64,000 bases of DNA from Polaribacter sp. BM10 (GTDB lineage Bacteria > Bacteroidota > Bacteroidia > Flavobacteriales > Flavobacteriaceae), in contig NZ_CP019704.1 in assembly GCF_002005425.1 (NCBI RefSeq), forward strand, positions 1,384,001-1,448,000. Direction: 5' to 3'. The notes below the pieces were generated by a model, which saw nothing but the letters and a program-made list of their open reading frames with translations, made no database searches and was not told the origin of the DNA. Positions 48,242 through 58,281 of the stretch are shown piece by piece; position 1 is the stretch's first letter, and each line of letters opens with the position of its first letter. Both the position numbers and the translations under genes were made by a program.

Positions 48242-49678
48242 ATGAAAAAAATTAACAAAATAAAAACCCTTATTCTTGCTGTAGCAGTTTCATTTACAGC
48301 ATGTGATACAGTGGATTTTGGTGACACTAACCAAAACCCAAATAACCCGAGTACTCCAGTAACAGCATCTTTATTAGCAAATGTTCAAAGAGGAACAAGT
48401 GGTTATATAGCTAGCACTACATCAAATTTATACGTTCAATATTTGTCAAACGGTCAATATGATGAAGAATCACGCTATCAAACACTAAATTGGAGCCCTG
48501 ATGGATCATATGCCCTATTAGAAGACTTACGTCAAATTATTGAAATAAATTCTAATGATGATACTAAAATAGCTGCTCAAGCATATGGTTCAAATGGAAA
48601 TCAAATTGCTGCTGCCTCAATTTTAAGAGTATACATTATGCATGGGATGACAGATAGATGGGGATATTTACCATATTCAGAAGCTCTAGATGTTTCTAAC
48701 AACATCTACCCAGCATATGATTCTCAAGAAGCTATTTATGATGGCCTTTTTAATGAATTAGACGCTGCATTAGCTTCTATTGATGGTGGCAATGGTCCTG
48801 ATAGTGATATTTATTTCGGAGGAGATATGGATAGATGGAGAACTTTTGCTAATACCATTAAAATGGTAATGGGATTAAGACTTTCTAAAGCAGATCCTGC
48901 GAAAGGTCAAGTTAAATTTAATGAAGCATTATCTGGAGTAATATCTTCAAATGATGAAAACATTAAATACACATACCTATCAGAAGATTCTAACGATAAT
49001 CCTTGGCAAGATAGATTTGAGTCAAGAAAAGACTACCTAATGAGTGATGTTTTTGTTGATAAATTAATTGGTACAGGAACAAATACCTTACCAGAAGATC
49101 CGAGATTAGCTAAGTTTGCAGAACCTGCAACTACTTCAGCTACATTTGTTGGAGCACCTTATGGAGCTTCAAACTCTGCAACAGCAAATTATTCTTTCAT
49201 TACAAGTGATATTATTAATAATAGCGAAGCACCTTTAATGATTTATACTTATTCTGAAGTTTTATTTGCTAGAGCCGAAGCTGCTGCTAAAGGTTGGACA
49301 ACTGAAGATCCAGCTACATTATACAACCAAGCAGTTACTGCTAGTATGGAACAATGGGGAGTTAACTCAGCGGATGCAACAGTATATTTAACTGCAAACC
49401 CATACACTGGAATTGAGGATATTGCATATGAAAAATATGTATCTTTATTTTTTCAAGGATATAATAGTTGGGCTGAATGGAGAAGATTCAAAGCTGAAGG
49501 TAATGATGGAAGAATAGCATTAGTTGCTCCAGCAAACTTATTATCAAATGCTACAGACATTCCTCAAAGACACGGTTACTCTGCAACCGCAGGTGCATTA
49601 AATGAAGAAAACTACAACGCAGCTGTTAGCGCTCAAGGTGCTGATAATCTTGACACTAAACTATGGTTATTTAAATAA
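48242..49678 (+). CDS. SusD/RagB-family nutrient-binding lipoprotein (SusD-like type 2)
   Basis: A 478-residue surface lipoprotein with lipobox ending at C21 (FTACDTVDFG). The helical TPR-type fold of SusD is suggested by the repeated amphipathic helices; DTNQNPNNPSTPVTASLLAN is the typical opening of the SusD-like_2 group. With SusC it forms the lid-and-barrel complex that captures ligands, often peptides or glycans. No glycosidase or peptidase gene is close, so the ligand cannot be inferred. It is followed by a strong terminator. Its SusC partner is interrupted. Confidence 0.88.
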   Translation: MKKINKIKTLILAVAVSFTACDTVDFGDTNQNPNNPSTPVTASLLANVQRGTSGYIASTTSNLYVQYLSNGQYDEESRYQTLNWSPDGSYALLEDLRQIIEINSNDDTKIAAQAYGSNGNQIAAASILRVYIMHGMTDRWGYLPYSEALDVSNNIYPAYDSQEAIYDGLFNELDAALASIDGGNGPDSDIYFGGDMDRWRTFANTIKMVMGLRLSKADPAKGQVKFNEALSGVISSNDENIKYTYLSEDSNDNPWQDRFESRKDYLMSDVFVDKLIGTGTNTLPEDPRLAKFAEPATTSATFVGAPYGASNSATANYSFITSDIINNSEAPLMIYTYSEVLFARAEAAAKGWTTEDPATLYNQAVTASMEQWGVNSADATVYLTANPYTGIEDIAYEKYVSLFFQGYNSWAEWRRFKAEGNDGRIALVAPANLLSNATDIPQRHGYSATAGALNEENYNAAVSAQGADNLDTKLWLFK

Positions 49679-49699
49679 TCATTGTTATTATTTTATAGA

Positions 49700-49738
49700 G
49701 AAGCACTCAATCTACTTAGATTGAGTGCTTTTTTTTTG
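49700..49738 (+). terminator. Terminator after the first susC-susD pair
   Basis: AAGCACTCAATCTA-loop-GATTGAGTGCTT with a run of T, a stem of at least 11 pairs, 22 bases after the susD stop. Confidence 0.92.
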
Positions 49739-49780
49739 GAAAAACAATAAATTATACTTTCAATATTTTATGTTAAAAAA

Positions 49781-49811
49781 TTGTTTTATTAAGATAATTT
49801 TAAGACTTTTG
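49781..49811 (+). promoter_or_regulatory. Promoter of the second susC, TTG-N20-GACTTTTG
   Basis: TTG at 49781-49783 and GACTTTTG at 49804-49811, same spacing and box type as the first susC promoter. Its presence between the terminator and 49839 supports that later ATG as the true start. Confidence 0.55.
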
Positions 49812-49838
49812 GGATTAATTAATTCAAATAATTATACA

Positions 49839-52800
49839 ATGAAGACAAAGTTTAATGGAATTTTAACGCTATTACTGGCGTTAGTTGTGCAAATATCATT
49901 TGCTCAACAAAAGACTATTACTGGTAAAGTTAAAGACGGCTCTGGATTATTACCTGGAGTTAGTGTTTTAATACAAGGAACAAATACCGGTACTGAGACT
50001 GACTTTAATGGTGAGTACACAATTAAAGCAAATACTGGAGATGTGCTAGTATTTAGATATCTTGGTTATAAAGTTGTTCAAAAAACAGTTGGTAACTCAA
50101 ACTCAATTAATGTTACCTTAGTAGAAGATGCTAATGTTCTAGACGAAATTGTTGTTGTAGGATATGGTACAACTACAAAAAAATCATTTACAGGTAGTGT
50201 TAGTACAGTTTCTGCAGAAAATATTGATGCAAAAGCAGTATCAAATGTTGCTCAAGCTTTAATAGGTGAAGCTTCTGGTGTATCTGTTGTAAGAACAAAT
50301 GGTAGACCTGGTGGAAGTGCTAATATTAGAATTAGAGGTTTTAGTTCAATTGAAGGAAATAGTTCACCACTTTATGTTGTGGATGGGGTTCCTTATACAG
50401 GAGATGTAAACTCAATTAATCCTAATGATATTGCATCGACTACAATTTTAAAAGATGCATCTGCAACGGCTATTTATGGTGCTCGTGGTGCGAATGGTGT
50501 TGTTTTAATTACAACTAAAAGAGGTAAGAGTGGAAAAAGTGTTGTAGAATTTGATTTTCAAACATCTATCAACAGTAGAACATTACCATTTTATGACTTA
50601 ATTCATAGTGAAGAAGAGTACATGGGATTAGTTTATGATGGATTAAAAAACAGTGCAGAGTTAACTGGTCAAGCGAATCCTTCTCAGTATGCCTTAGATA
50701 ATGTTTTTTCTGATAGAGGTATCGCTCCTTTATATAACATGTGGAACGTTGCTGACGGTAATGAATTAATAGATCCTTCTACAGGTCAAGTTAGACCAGG
50801 TGTAACAAGAAAGTTTACTCCTACAGACTGGGCTGAAGCAGGTTATAGAGACGGAATCAGAAATGAATTCAACTTTAAAACATCTGGTGGTACTGAGAAT
50901 ACAAAACATTACTTTTCTTTAGGTTATTTATCTGACGAAGGTTACGTTCAAGAATCTCAATTTGATAGATATAGTGCTAGATTAAATGTTAACACTAAGC
51001 CTATGGATAGAGTTAAGATAAACACTAATTTAGATTATTCTTACAGTGAATATAATGATGCTACTGGTTATGGTGGTGGAGTTGTAACTTACATGTTAGA
51101 TTATATCCCAACAATTTACTCTTTATTTTTAAGAGATACTGACGGTAATATTGTAACAGATCCTAACACAGGAAACCGTCTTTATGATTTTGCAGATAAT
51201 TCTGCAGGTAATGGTAGAGATTTTTCTGCAACATACAACGGTATTGGAGAAGCTATTTATAACATTAACAGAACTAAAAGACATAACATAAACGGTAACG
51301 TAAATTTTGTTGTTGATATTTTAGAAGGATTAACATTCGAGACTACTTATGGTGTTAATATTTATAGTAGTAACTTCGATCAAGTAAGAAACTCAATTCA
51401 AGGTAGTGCAGGTGTTGCTTTAGGAGGAACATTATACAAGTCTAATACTACATATTCAGCTCAAAACTTTAACCAGATTTTGAGATACGCGACAACTTTT
51501 GGAAACGATCATAACTTTAATGCATTAATTGCACATGAAAGTTTTGAATCTTCATTTGAGGATTTTGATTTAAGCAAAAAAGGTGTTGTTAACTTAAACC
51601 CTAATGCAGTAATTGTTCCAGAAAATTACATCGATCAAAATGGTGTATCTAATGGTTCAAGAGTTGGTAGAAGCTTAGAGAGTTACTTTACTCAGGCTAA
51701 TTACAACTATGCTGGTAAATATTACTTATCTGGTACATTAAGAAGAGATGGATCTTCAAGATTCTTTAAAAACAAGTGGGGAACATTTGGATCTGTAGGT
51801 GCAGGTTGGGTTATTAGTGAAGAAGATTTCTTAAGCTCTAGTGAGACAATAGATTTCTTAAAGTTAAAAGCTAGTTATGGTGTATTAGGAGACCAAGGAA
51901 ATAATTCTTTTGCTGGTCAATTAGGATTTAATGTACAAAATTTATTAGGTTTACCTTCTTTAGCTCCAAGAGCAGTTGTAGATCCAAACATTACTTGGGA
52001 ATCTAGTCAAAGCTTCCAAACAGGTATTGAAGCTAGATTTTTTAATGGCGCTATAGATTTTGGTTTAGATTATTTTGTTAAAACTACAACGGATTTATAC
52101 GTTAACAAAAGATTATCACCTTCTACAGGGGATGCTGTTATCTTAACAAACGATGGAGAATTGGTAAATAAAGGTTTAGAATTTGATTTAACTGGTAACA
52201 TTATCAGAAATGAAGACTTTAAATTATCTTTATCTATTAATGGATCAATGTACGAAAACGAAATAACTCAAATGCCAATTGAAAATGCAACTGGTGAAGC
52301 TAAAGTTATTAATATTGATGGTAATTTCGCACAATCTGCAGGTCGTAGTAGATTTGACTACTACTTAAGAGAATGGGCTGGTGTTGATCCTGCAACAGGT
52401 AATGCTCAATGGTTAGAAAGCTGGGTTGATGCAAATAACAATGGTCAATACGATGCTAACGAAGGAATTAATGATTTAGAAGTATACAAAGCTCAAAATC
52501 CAGGAGCAAACATTCAAGAACGTGTTACAACTGAATACGCAGACGCTACACGTAAATACAACAATAAATCGTTGATACCTACAGTAAGTGGAGCATTTAG
52601 ACTTAACACTTCTTATAAAGATTTTAACTTAAGCGCACAGTTTAGTTATAGTTTAGGTGGTTATGGTTATGACCAACAGTACGCTACTCAAATGAGTAAT
52701 GGAAAAGTAGGGTCTTACAGTTACCATGCAGATATGAGAGATAGATGGATGAATCCTGGTGATATTACAGATGTACCAAGACTTTATTCTAACGAAAACA

Positions 52801-53066
52801 TTAGAGTAAATGCGGCTTCTACAAGATTTATTACAAGTTCTGATTATTTATCATTAAATAATGTAAGGTTAGGATATAGTATAGCGACTCAGTATTTAGA
52901 AAACATAGGTCTTTCTTCTGTAAGCTTATGGGTATCTGGAGATAATTTATTTTTAATCTCTGCTAGAGACGGGTATAACCCGACAACATCTCTTACAGGT
53001 ACTTCTGAAAGATATAACTATAGTCCAATATCAAACTACACTTTAGGTGTTAGAGTTAAATTTTAA
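49839..53066 (+). CDS. SusC/RagA-family TonB-linked outer-membrane protein
   Basis: A 1075-residue complete SusC. The start at ATG 49839 gives MKTKFNGILTLLL, a proper signal peptide almost identical to that of the first susC; an ATG 38 codons upstream lies in the terminator-promoter region. Domains: carboxypeptidase-regulatory-like (about 25-100), TonB-contact LDEIVVVGYG, plug (about 110-220), then a 22-strand barrel ending in aromatic F (GVRVKF). It imports bulky nutrients using TonB energy together with the SusD encoded 16 bases downstream. Confidence 0.93.
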   Translation: MKTKFNGILTLLLALVVQISFAQQKTITGKVKDGSGLLPGVSVLIQGTNTGTETDFNGEYTIKANTGDVLVFRYLGYKVVQKTVGNSNSINVTLVEDANVLDEIVVVGYGTTTKKSFTGSVSTVSAENIDAKAVSNVAQALIGEASGVSVVRTNGRPGGSANIRIRGFSSIEGNSSPLYVVDGVPYTGDVNSINPNDIASTTILKDASATAIYGARGANGVVLITTKRGKSGKSVVEFDFQTSINSRTLPFYDLIHSEEEYMGLVYDGLKNSAELTGQANPSQYALDNVFSDRGIAPLYNMWNVADGNELIDPSTGQVRPGVTRKFTPTDWAEAGYRDGIRNEFNFKTSGGTENTKHYFSLGYLSDEGYVQESQFDRYSARLNVNTKPMDRVKINTNLDYSYSEYNDATGYGGGVVTYMLDYIPTIYSLFLRDTDGNIVTDPNTGNRLYDFADNSAGNGRDFSATYNGIGEAIYNINRTKRHNINGNVNFVVDILEGLTFETTYGVNIYSSNFDQVRNSIQGSAGVALGGTLYKSNTTYSAQNFNQILRYATTFGNDHNFNALIAHESFESSFEDFDLSKKGVVNLNPNAVIVPENYIDQNGVSNGSRVGRSLESYFTQANYNYAGKYYLSGTLRRDGSSRFFKNKWGTFGSVGAGWVISEEDFLSSSETIDFLKLKASYGVLGDQGNNSFAGQLGFNVQNLLGLPSLAPRAVVDPNITWESSQSFQTGIEARFFNGAIDFGLDYFVKTTTDLYVNKRLSPSTGDAVILTNDGELVNKGLEFDLTGNIIRNEDFKLSLSINGSMYENEITQMPIENATGEAKVINIDGNFAQSAGRSRFDYYLREWAGVDPATGNAQWLESWVDANNNGQYDANEGINDLEVYKAQNPGANIQERVTTEYADATRKYNNKSLIPTVSGAFRLNTSYKDFNLSAQFSYSLGGYGYDQQYATQMSNGKVGSYSYHADMRDRWMNPGDITDVPRLYSNENIRVNAASTRFITSSDYLSLNNVRLGYSIATQYLENIGLSSVSLWVSGDNLFLISARDGYNPTTSLTGTSERYNYSPISNYTLGVRVKF

Positions 53067-53082
53067 TTAAACAATTTTAATT

Positions 53083-54600
53083 ATGAAAAAAATAAATTTT
53101 ATATTAAGTATTATTGTTGCGAGTCTCTTCTTGAGCTCTTGTGATGAAGAGTTTTTAGATCAAAGACCTACTAGTTTTATTTCTAATGAAGATTTAGGAG
53201 AAACTGCCTTAATTAACCCAAGCATTGTTGAAGGTAATTTAAGAGGAATTTACAACCAAATGGTTACAGCTTATATTGGTGGTACTACTAATCAAGAAGA
53301 TTTTGGACATAAATCTTTTGATTTAATGAGTGATTTACTATCAAGTGACATGGCTCAAATTGGTGCAAGATTTAACAGATTTGTAAATTTATCAAATCTT
53401 TTATGGACAAATGATCCATCTATATCATTACCAAATTATACTGCTTGGAGATTTTATTACAGAATCATCAACAGTGCAAACTTAATTATTGCTGCCAATG
53501 GTGGTAATGATGCAATACCAGCATCTGATGCTGTAAAGGGTGTAGTAGGGCAAGCAAAAGCTATTAGAGCATTTGGTTATTTTTATTTAAGCCAATATTA
53601 CGCAATTAAGTATGATGCTAATGCAGAAATTTTACCTATCTATGTAAACCCAGGTGAATCTGGAAAAGCAAAGTCTACAATGGGTGAAGTATATGACCTA
53701 ATAATTTCAGACTTAAATTCTGCAATTGACTTTATGAGTAATTATACAAGACCTAACAAAGCTTCTATAAATCAAAATGTAGCTAAAGGTTTATTAGCTT
53801 ACGTTTATGCTTCTATGGGGCAAAGTGATAAAAACATATTGGCTAGAGATTTAGCTGATGAAGTAATTAATTCTGGTGAATTCACAATGATGAATCAAGA
53901 TGAAGTTACTGGTGGTTTTACACAATTAAGCACTCCAGGATGGATGTGGGGATTTGACCTTACAGTTGCAAATGACTTAGGTTTAGTTTCTTGGCATGGT
54001 TTTATGGACTACTATAGTTATTCTTACCAAGCAGTAGGAAACTTTAGAGGTATTGATGATGGTTTATATGCTAAAATCAACGATAAGGATATAAGAAAAC
54101 AACAATTTGGTGCTCCAGCAAGTGGTGGTACTGTTGCTGTAGGTGAATCTCCGTTAATTCCAATCGGAAAATTCTATAATGCTGCAAGAACTCCTTTTTC
54201 TCAAAATCCTATGACAGATGATTATGTTTACATGAGAGTTACAGAAATGTACTTACTTTCTGCTGAATTAAGTGCTGTAGAAGGAGATGATATTGCTGCA
54301 AGAACTAGATTAAAGCAAGTATTAGCTAATCGTTATGATGATGCTGCTGACTATGCATATGTAGATGGATTATCAGGTCAAGATCTTGTTGACGAGATAG
54401 TTTTTAACACAAAAATTGAATTCTTAGCTGAAGGTAAAAGTTATTTACTAATGAAAAGAAGAAAATTAACAAACACAAGAGGAAGCATTCACCTTAACAG
54501 AGCTGGTGAAAGTTTTGCTTACGATGATCCAAGATTAACTTTTGAAGTTCCACAAAGAGAACTTACAGATAATCCTAACATCACAGAAGGAAATAAATAA
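53083..54600 (+). CDS. SusD/RagB-family nutrient-binding lipoprotein
   Basis: A 505-residue lipoprotein with lipobox ending at C20 (FLSSCDEEFLDQRP). DEEFLDQRPT is the standard start of the RagB/SusD group, and the C-terminal half includes KIEFLAEGKSYLLMKRR, the conserved region where SusD proteins read EFxxEGxRxxDLxRW. It is the cognate partner of the intact SusC just upstream, and the last gene of the transcript before a terminator. Confidence 0.92.
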   Translation: MKKINFILSIIVASLFLSSCDEEFLDQRPTSFISNEDLGETALINPSIVEGNLRGIYNQMVTAYIGGTTNQEDFGHKSFDLMSDLLSSDMAQIGARFNRFVNLSNLLWTNDPSISLPNYTAWRFYYRIINSANLIIAANGGNDAIPASDAVKGVVGQAKAIRAFGYFYLSQYYAIKYDANAEILPIYVNPGESGKAKSTMGEVYDLIISDLNSAIDFMSNYTRPNKASINQNVAKGLLAYVYASMGQSDKNILARDLADEVINSGEFTMMNQDEVTGGFTQLSTPGWMWGFDLTVANDLGLVSWHGFMDYYSYSYQAVGNFRGIDDGLYAKINDKDIRKQQFGAPASGGTVAVGESPLIPIGKFYNAARTPFSQNPMTDDYVYMRVTEMYLLSAELSAVEGDDIAARTRLKQVLANRYDDAADYAYVDGLSGQDLVDEIVFNTKIEFLAEGKSYLLMKRRKLTNTRGSIHLNRAGESFAYDDPRLTFEVPQRELTDNPNITEGNK

Positions 54601-54626
54601 TATTTTTAATATTATTATATAACATT

Positions 54627-54658
54627 AAAACCATCTCTTTTAGAGATGGTTTTTTTTT
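54627..54658 (+). terminator. Terminator after the second susC-susD pair
   Basis: AAAACCATCTC-TTTTA-GAGATGGTTTT followed by T8, 27 bases after the susD stop. Confidence 0.9.
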
Positions 54659-54673
54659 GCTCTTAAATTAGCA

Positions 54674-54681
54674 TACATTTG
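54674..54681 (+). promoter_or_regulatory. -7 box TACATTTG directly before rlmB
   Basis: Exact TANNTTTG match ending only four bases before the first ATG of rlmB, so the mRNA would be leaderless or start at the second ATG (54698). The only TTG upstream is 14 bases away, shorter than usual. Confidence 0.5.
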
Positions 54682-54685
54682 CAAA

Positions 54686-55429
54686 ATGAATAATGAAATG
54701 ACAAATATTTTTGGAATTAGAGCGATTATTGAAGCAATCGAAAGTGGTTCTACAATTAATAAAATATACCTTCAAAAAGGTTTAAGAGGAAATCTTTTCT
54801 ACGAATTAGATAAATTGATAAAAGAAAAAAAATTAACTACAAGTATGGTGCCTGTAGAAAAATTGAATCGTTTGTCTAAAAACAACAACCATCAAGGTGC
54901 TGTTGCTCAAATTTCTCCTATAGAATTTCATGATTTAGAAACTTTAATTGAAAAAACATTAGAGAGTGATAAGAAACCTCTTTTCTTATTATTAGATCAG
55001 CTATCTGATGTAAGGAACTTTGGTGCTATTATAAGAACTGCAGAATGTACAGGTGTTAACGGAATTATTGTTCAAAAAAATGGAAGTGCTCCAGTAAATG
55101 CCGAAACTATTAAAACTTCTGCTGGTGCAGCTTTTAAAATTCCTATTTGTAAAGTAGATCATATAAAAGATGCATTATTTATACTTCAATCTGCAGAAAT
55201 TAAAACTGTTGCTGCAACTGAAAAAACAGATGACTCTTTATATCAAGTTGATTTAAATCAACCAATAGCAATCGTTATGGGTTCTGAGCATAGAGGTGTG
55301 AATCCATCAATACTTAAAATGGTAGATTATAAAGCAAAATTACCTTTATTAGGTGAAATCGCTTCTTTAAATGTTTCTGTAGCCTGTGGAGCCTTTTTAT
55401 ATGAAACAGTAAGACAAAGAATGGAATAA
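54686..55429 (+). CDS. rlmB: 23S rRNA (guanosine-2'-O-)-methyltransferase RlmB (TrmH/SpoU family)
   Basis: A 247-residue enzyme. The N-terminal substrate-binding domain covers about 1-85 (FGIRAIIEAIESG). The SpoU methyltransferase domain follows, with motif 1 LDQLSDVRNFGAIIRTAECTGV (catalytic Asn and Arg), motif 2 IAIVMGSEHRGVN, and motif 3 LPLLGEIASLNVSVACGAFLYE, which form the trefoil-knot cofactor site. RlmB methylates G2251 in the P-loop of 23S rRNA. A related SpoU enzyme is possible but length and N-domain favour RlmB. Confidence 0.88.
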   Translation: MNNEMTNIFGIRAIIEAIESGSTINKIYLQKGLRGNLFYELDKLIKEKKLTTSMVPVEKLNRLSKNNNHQGAVAQISPIEFHDLETLIEKTLESDKKPLFLLLDQLSDVRNFGAIIRTAECTGVNGIIVQKNGSAPVNAETIKTSAGAAFKIPICKVDHIKDALFILQSAEIKTVAATEKTDDSLYQVDLNQPIAIVMGSEHRGVNPSILKMVDYKAKLPLLGEIASLNVSVACGAFLYETVRQRME

Positions 55430-55434
55430 ATAAA

Positions 55435-56106
55435 TTATAACTCCTCCTCTACTTCACTATTAAGTTCTGGAGGAATATAATTACCTTCTTCATCAAAGTA
55501 AGTGTCAAATTCAGTTGTACTAAATTGATATTCTTTTTTAACAATCCCTTTTTTTCTAAAAATAATAGAAAAAAGAAACCCTATAATAAATCCAGATAAA
55601 TGTCCTTCCCAAGACATTCCTTCTTTAATTGGTAACACATACCAAATCATACTCCCGTATAAAAAAATAATTATAAGAGAGAGGGCAACTAATCTATAAT
55701 GTTTTCTGATAATTCCGCTAAAAAAAACAAAACTAAATAACAAATAAACGATTCCGCTGGCACCAATATGGTAAGATTCTCGAGCAATAATCCAAGTTAA
55801 AAAACCAGATAAAAAACCTCCATAAATTAATATTTTTAGGCCTATATCTCTATAAAAATAAAAAAGACTAAGTAATAACACAAATAACGGAATAGAGTTA
55901 TTAAAAAGGTGTTTAGTATCACTATGAATAAAATGAGTGAAAAATACACCTCTTAATCCTTGAAAATTTCGAGGTAAAATTCCGAATTTATTAAAATTGA
56001 AATTAAATTTAATTTCAACCCAATATATAATCCAAATAGCAATTACATATAGTACAGGTATAAAAAAAATAGATTTAGATGTATTTAGTTGATTTTCTTG
56101 TTCCAT
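55435..56106 (-). CDS. Rhomboid family intramembrane serine protease
   Basis: A 223-residue membrane protein with about six helices. The catalytic serine S117 lies in the GASG motif (115-118) and the paired histidine H169 in WEGHLSGF. The early HLFNN (66-70) corresponds to the conserved HxxxN oxyanion region of helix 2. The last 40 residues are an acidic cytoplasmic tail (ELNSEVEEEL). Targets of rhomboids in this phylum are unknown. Convergent with rlmB with five bases between. Confidence 0.9.
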   Translation of the reverse strand: MEQENQLNTSKSIFFIPVLYVIAIWIIYWVEIKFNFNFNKFGILPRNFQGLRGVFFTHFIHSDTKHLFNNSIPLFVLLLSLFYFYRDIGLKILIYGGFLSGFLTWIIARESYHIGASGIVYLLFSFVFFSGIIRKHYRLVALSLIIIFLYGSMIWYVLPIKEGMSWEGHLSGFIIGFLFSIIFRKKGIVKKEYQFSTTEFDTYFDEEGNYIPPELNSEVEEEL

Positions 56107-56184
56107 ATAGTTTTAAAAATATCAAAAATTTTACCAAAATAGAAATTAACAACATCTGTCATAAAACTTTACTATTTTTACAGC

Positions 56185-57456
56185 ATGAATGAACCTTTGG
56201 CAGAAAGAATTAGACCGAAAACTTTAGAAGATTACATCAGCCAGCAACATTTAGTTGGTAAAAACGGTGTATTAACTAATTTAATAAAACAAGGTATTAT
56301 TCCTTCTTTGATTCTTTGGGGACCACCAGGAATCGGAAAAACAACATTAGCAAACATAATTGCGACAGCATCTAATAGACCTTTTTATACTTTAAGCGCT
56401 ATTAGTTCTGGCGTAAAAGATGTAAGAGACGTCATTGAAAAAGCCAAAAAAAGTGGTGGATTATTTACTGCTAAAAATCCGATTCTTTTTATTGATGAAA
56501 TACATAGATTTAGCAAATCTCAACAAGATTCCTTATTGGGTGCAGTAGAAAAAGGTTGGGTAACTTTGATTGGTGCCACCACAGAAAACCCAAGTTTTGA
56601 AGTTATTCCTGCACTTTTGTCTAGATGTCAGGTTTATATTTTAAATTCTTTTGATAAGGAAGATTTAATTGCATTATTAAATAGAGCTATTGAAAAAGAT
56701 GAATTTTTAGCTGCTAAAAAAATTGTTTTAAAAGAAACGGATGCTTTACTTCAAGTATCTGGCGGAGATGCTCGAAAACTTTTAAATATTTTCGAATTAC
56801 TGGTTTCTACAGATGAGGAAATAGAAATTACAAATGAACTGGTTTTATCTAAAATTCAAAAAAATACAGCTAGATATGATAAAACTGGCGAACAACATTA
56901 TGATATTATATCTGCATTTATTAAATCTATAAGAGGTAGCGATCCTAATGCCGCGGTTTATTGGCTGGCAAGAATGATTGAAGGTGGTGAAGATGTAAAA
57001 TTTATAGCCAGAAGAATGTTAATTTTAGCGTCTGAAGATATCGGTAATGCAAATCCAACTGCACTAATTTTAGCAAATAATACTTTTCAAGCAGTCTCTG
57101 TTATCGGAAATCCTGAATCAAGAATTATTTTAAGTCAAACTGCTGTTTATCTTGCTAACTCAGCTAAAAGTAATGCATCTTACATGGCAATAGGAGCCGC
57201 ACAAAATTTAGTTAAAGCAACCGGTGACTTATCTGTACCTTTAAATTTAAGAAATTCGCCTACAAAATTAATGAAGGACTTAGAATATGGTAAAGATTAC
57301 AAATATTCACACGATTATCCTAATAACTTTATAGATCAAGAATTTTTACCTTCAGAAATTTCTGGCACAAAATTGTACGAACCTGGCAATAACCAAAGAG
57401 AAAATCAATTTAAAGAAATATTAAAAAATAGATGGAAAAATAGATACGACTATTAA
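56185..57456 (+). CDS. rarA: Replication-associated recombination protein A (RarA/MgsA)
   Basis: A 423-residue AAA+ ATPase related to clamp loaders. Walker A GPPGIGKT is at 46-53, Walker [10 protein letters not shown] at 101-109, sensor 1 [10 protein letters not shown], and the C-terminal tetramerisation domain contains [30 protein letters not shown], typical of MgsA_C. It acts at stalled forks and gaps. Its stop codon overlaps the stop of the convergent downstream gene by four bases. Confidence 0.95.
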   Translation: MNEPLAERIRPKTLEDYISQQHLVGKNGVLTNLIKQGIIPSLILWGPPGIGKTTLANIIATASNRPFYTLSAISSGVKDVRDVIEKAKKSGGLFTAKNPILFIDEIHRFSKSQQDSLLGAVEKGWVTLIGATTENPSFEVIPALLSRCQVYILNSFDKEDLIALLNRAIEKDEFLAAKKIVLKETDALLQVSGGDARKLLNIFELLVSTDEEIEITNELVLSKIQKNTARYDKTGEQHYDIISAFIKSIRGSDPNAAVYWLARMIEGGEDVKFIARRMLILASEDIGNANPTALILANNTFQAVSVIGNPESRIILSQTAVYLANSAKSNASYMAIGAAQNLVKATGDLSVPLNLRNSPTKLMKDLEYGKDYKYSHDYPNNFIDQEFLPSEISGTKLYEPGNNQRENQFKEILKNRWKNRYDY

Positions 57457-58280
57457 AACTTTACTTGATATTTTTCTTGAATCAACTTGTCGTTTTCGTA
57501 GTATTCTGCAATCCAAAAATTATCTTTTGAGTAGAATATACCGTTTTTATCTTTAATAATAAATACATCTTTCACTTTACTATTTAAAATGATGAAAACA
57601 ACCTCTGGTTTTAAATTAATCAACTGAAATCCGTTTGACTTTGGTTGTGCATAAAGTGTTTTTATAGTATTAGTTACTTTAGGTAAAGTTTCCTTTTTTA
57701 CTTTATTCTTAATTTTTATAACTGTATTATCAATTTTAACTACAGGCTTAATATCTGTTACTTCTTTTTCTACTTCGTTTTTAACAATTACCTCTTTATT
57801 CTTAGTTGATTCTAATATTATTTCATTATTATTAGTAATTGCAACTTCTAAACTTGGCTCATAAACAAAATTAGACATAGAAGCATGCGCTCTTCTTATT
57901 GATTCTTGGTAACTTTTTTTGTAATCTTTAATTCTACTACCACCTTCTTTAGATGTGTATAAAACCTTGTTAAAACAATCTCTTAATTCAATTAGAACCG
58001 CCGTTTTAAACATAGATGATTTATCTTGAATAATAACTTTTAATGCTTTACAAGGATCATTTTTTAACTCTAAAGGTAATTCTTCGGAATCTAACATAAC
58101 ATTAAAACCATTCTTTTTAAAAAGAAACTTTGTTAAAGAACTCGTTTGATATTGATCTGTTTTCTTTAAAAAACTAAATCTTTCTGGAACGATTAAGTAT
58201 TTATAATTGTTTATTTTTTTCTGTTGACTGTAAACCGAGCTAAAAGTTAATATAAATATAAGTGTATAAATTGTTTTCAT
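57453..58280 (-). CDS. Secreted protein of unknown function, downstream of the DUF5723 gene
   Basis: A 275-residue protein starting at ATG 58278-58280, which gives MKTIYTLIFILTF and a clear signal peptide ending VYSQ; an ATG 14 codons upstream would lie inside the preceding gene and bring no signal. Residues about 20-150 form a compact domain containing one cysteine pair candidate (DPCK and LRDCFNK). The middle is charged and low-complexity (KNEVEKEVTDIKPVVK). I do not recognise the family. It starts one base beyond the stop of the DUF5723 gene, so it is coupled to the envelope operon. Confidence 0.7.
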   Translation of the reverse strand: MKTIYTLIFILTFSSVYSQQKKINNYKYLIVPERFSFLKKTDQYQTSSLTKFLFKKNGFNVMLDSEELPLELKNDPCKALKVIIQDKSSMFKTAVLIELRDCFNKVLYTSKEGGSRIKDYKKSYQESIRRAHASMSNFVYEPSLEVAITNNNEIILESTKNKEVIVKNEVEKEVTDIKPVVKIDNTVIKIKNKVKKETLPKVTNTIKTLYAQPKSNGFQLINLKPEVVFIILNSKVKDVFIIKDKNGIFYSKDNFWIAEYYENDKLIQEKYQVKF

Positions 58281-58281
58281 T

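Noticed and set aside
49725..49838. Upstream ATG adding 38 residues to the second SusC
   Set aside because: It begins inside the T run of the preceding terminator, covers the promoter, and lacks a signal peptide at its start; ATG 49839 gives one nearly identical to the other SusC.
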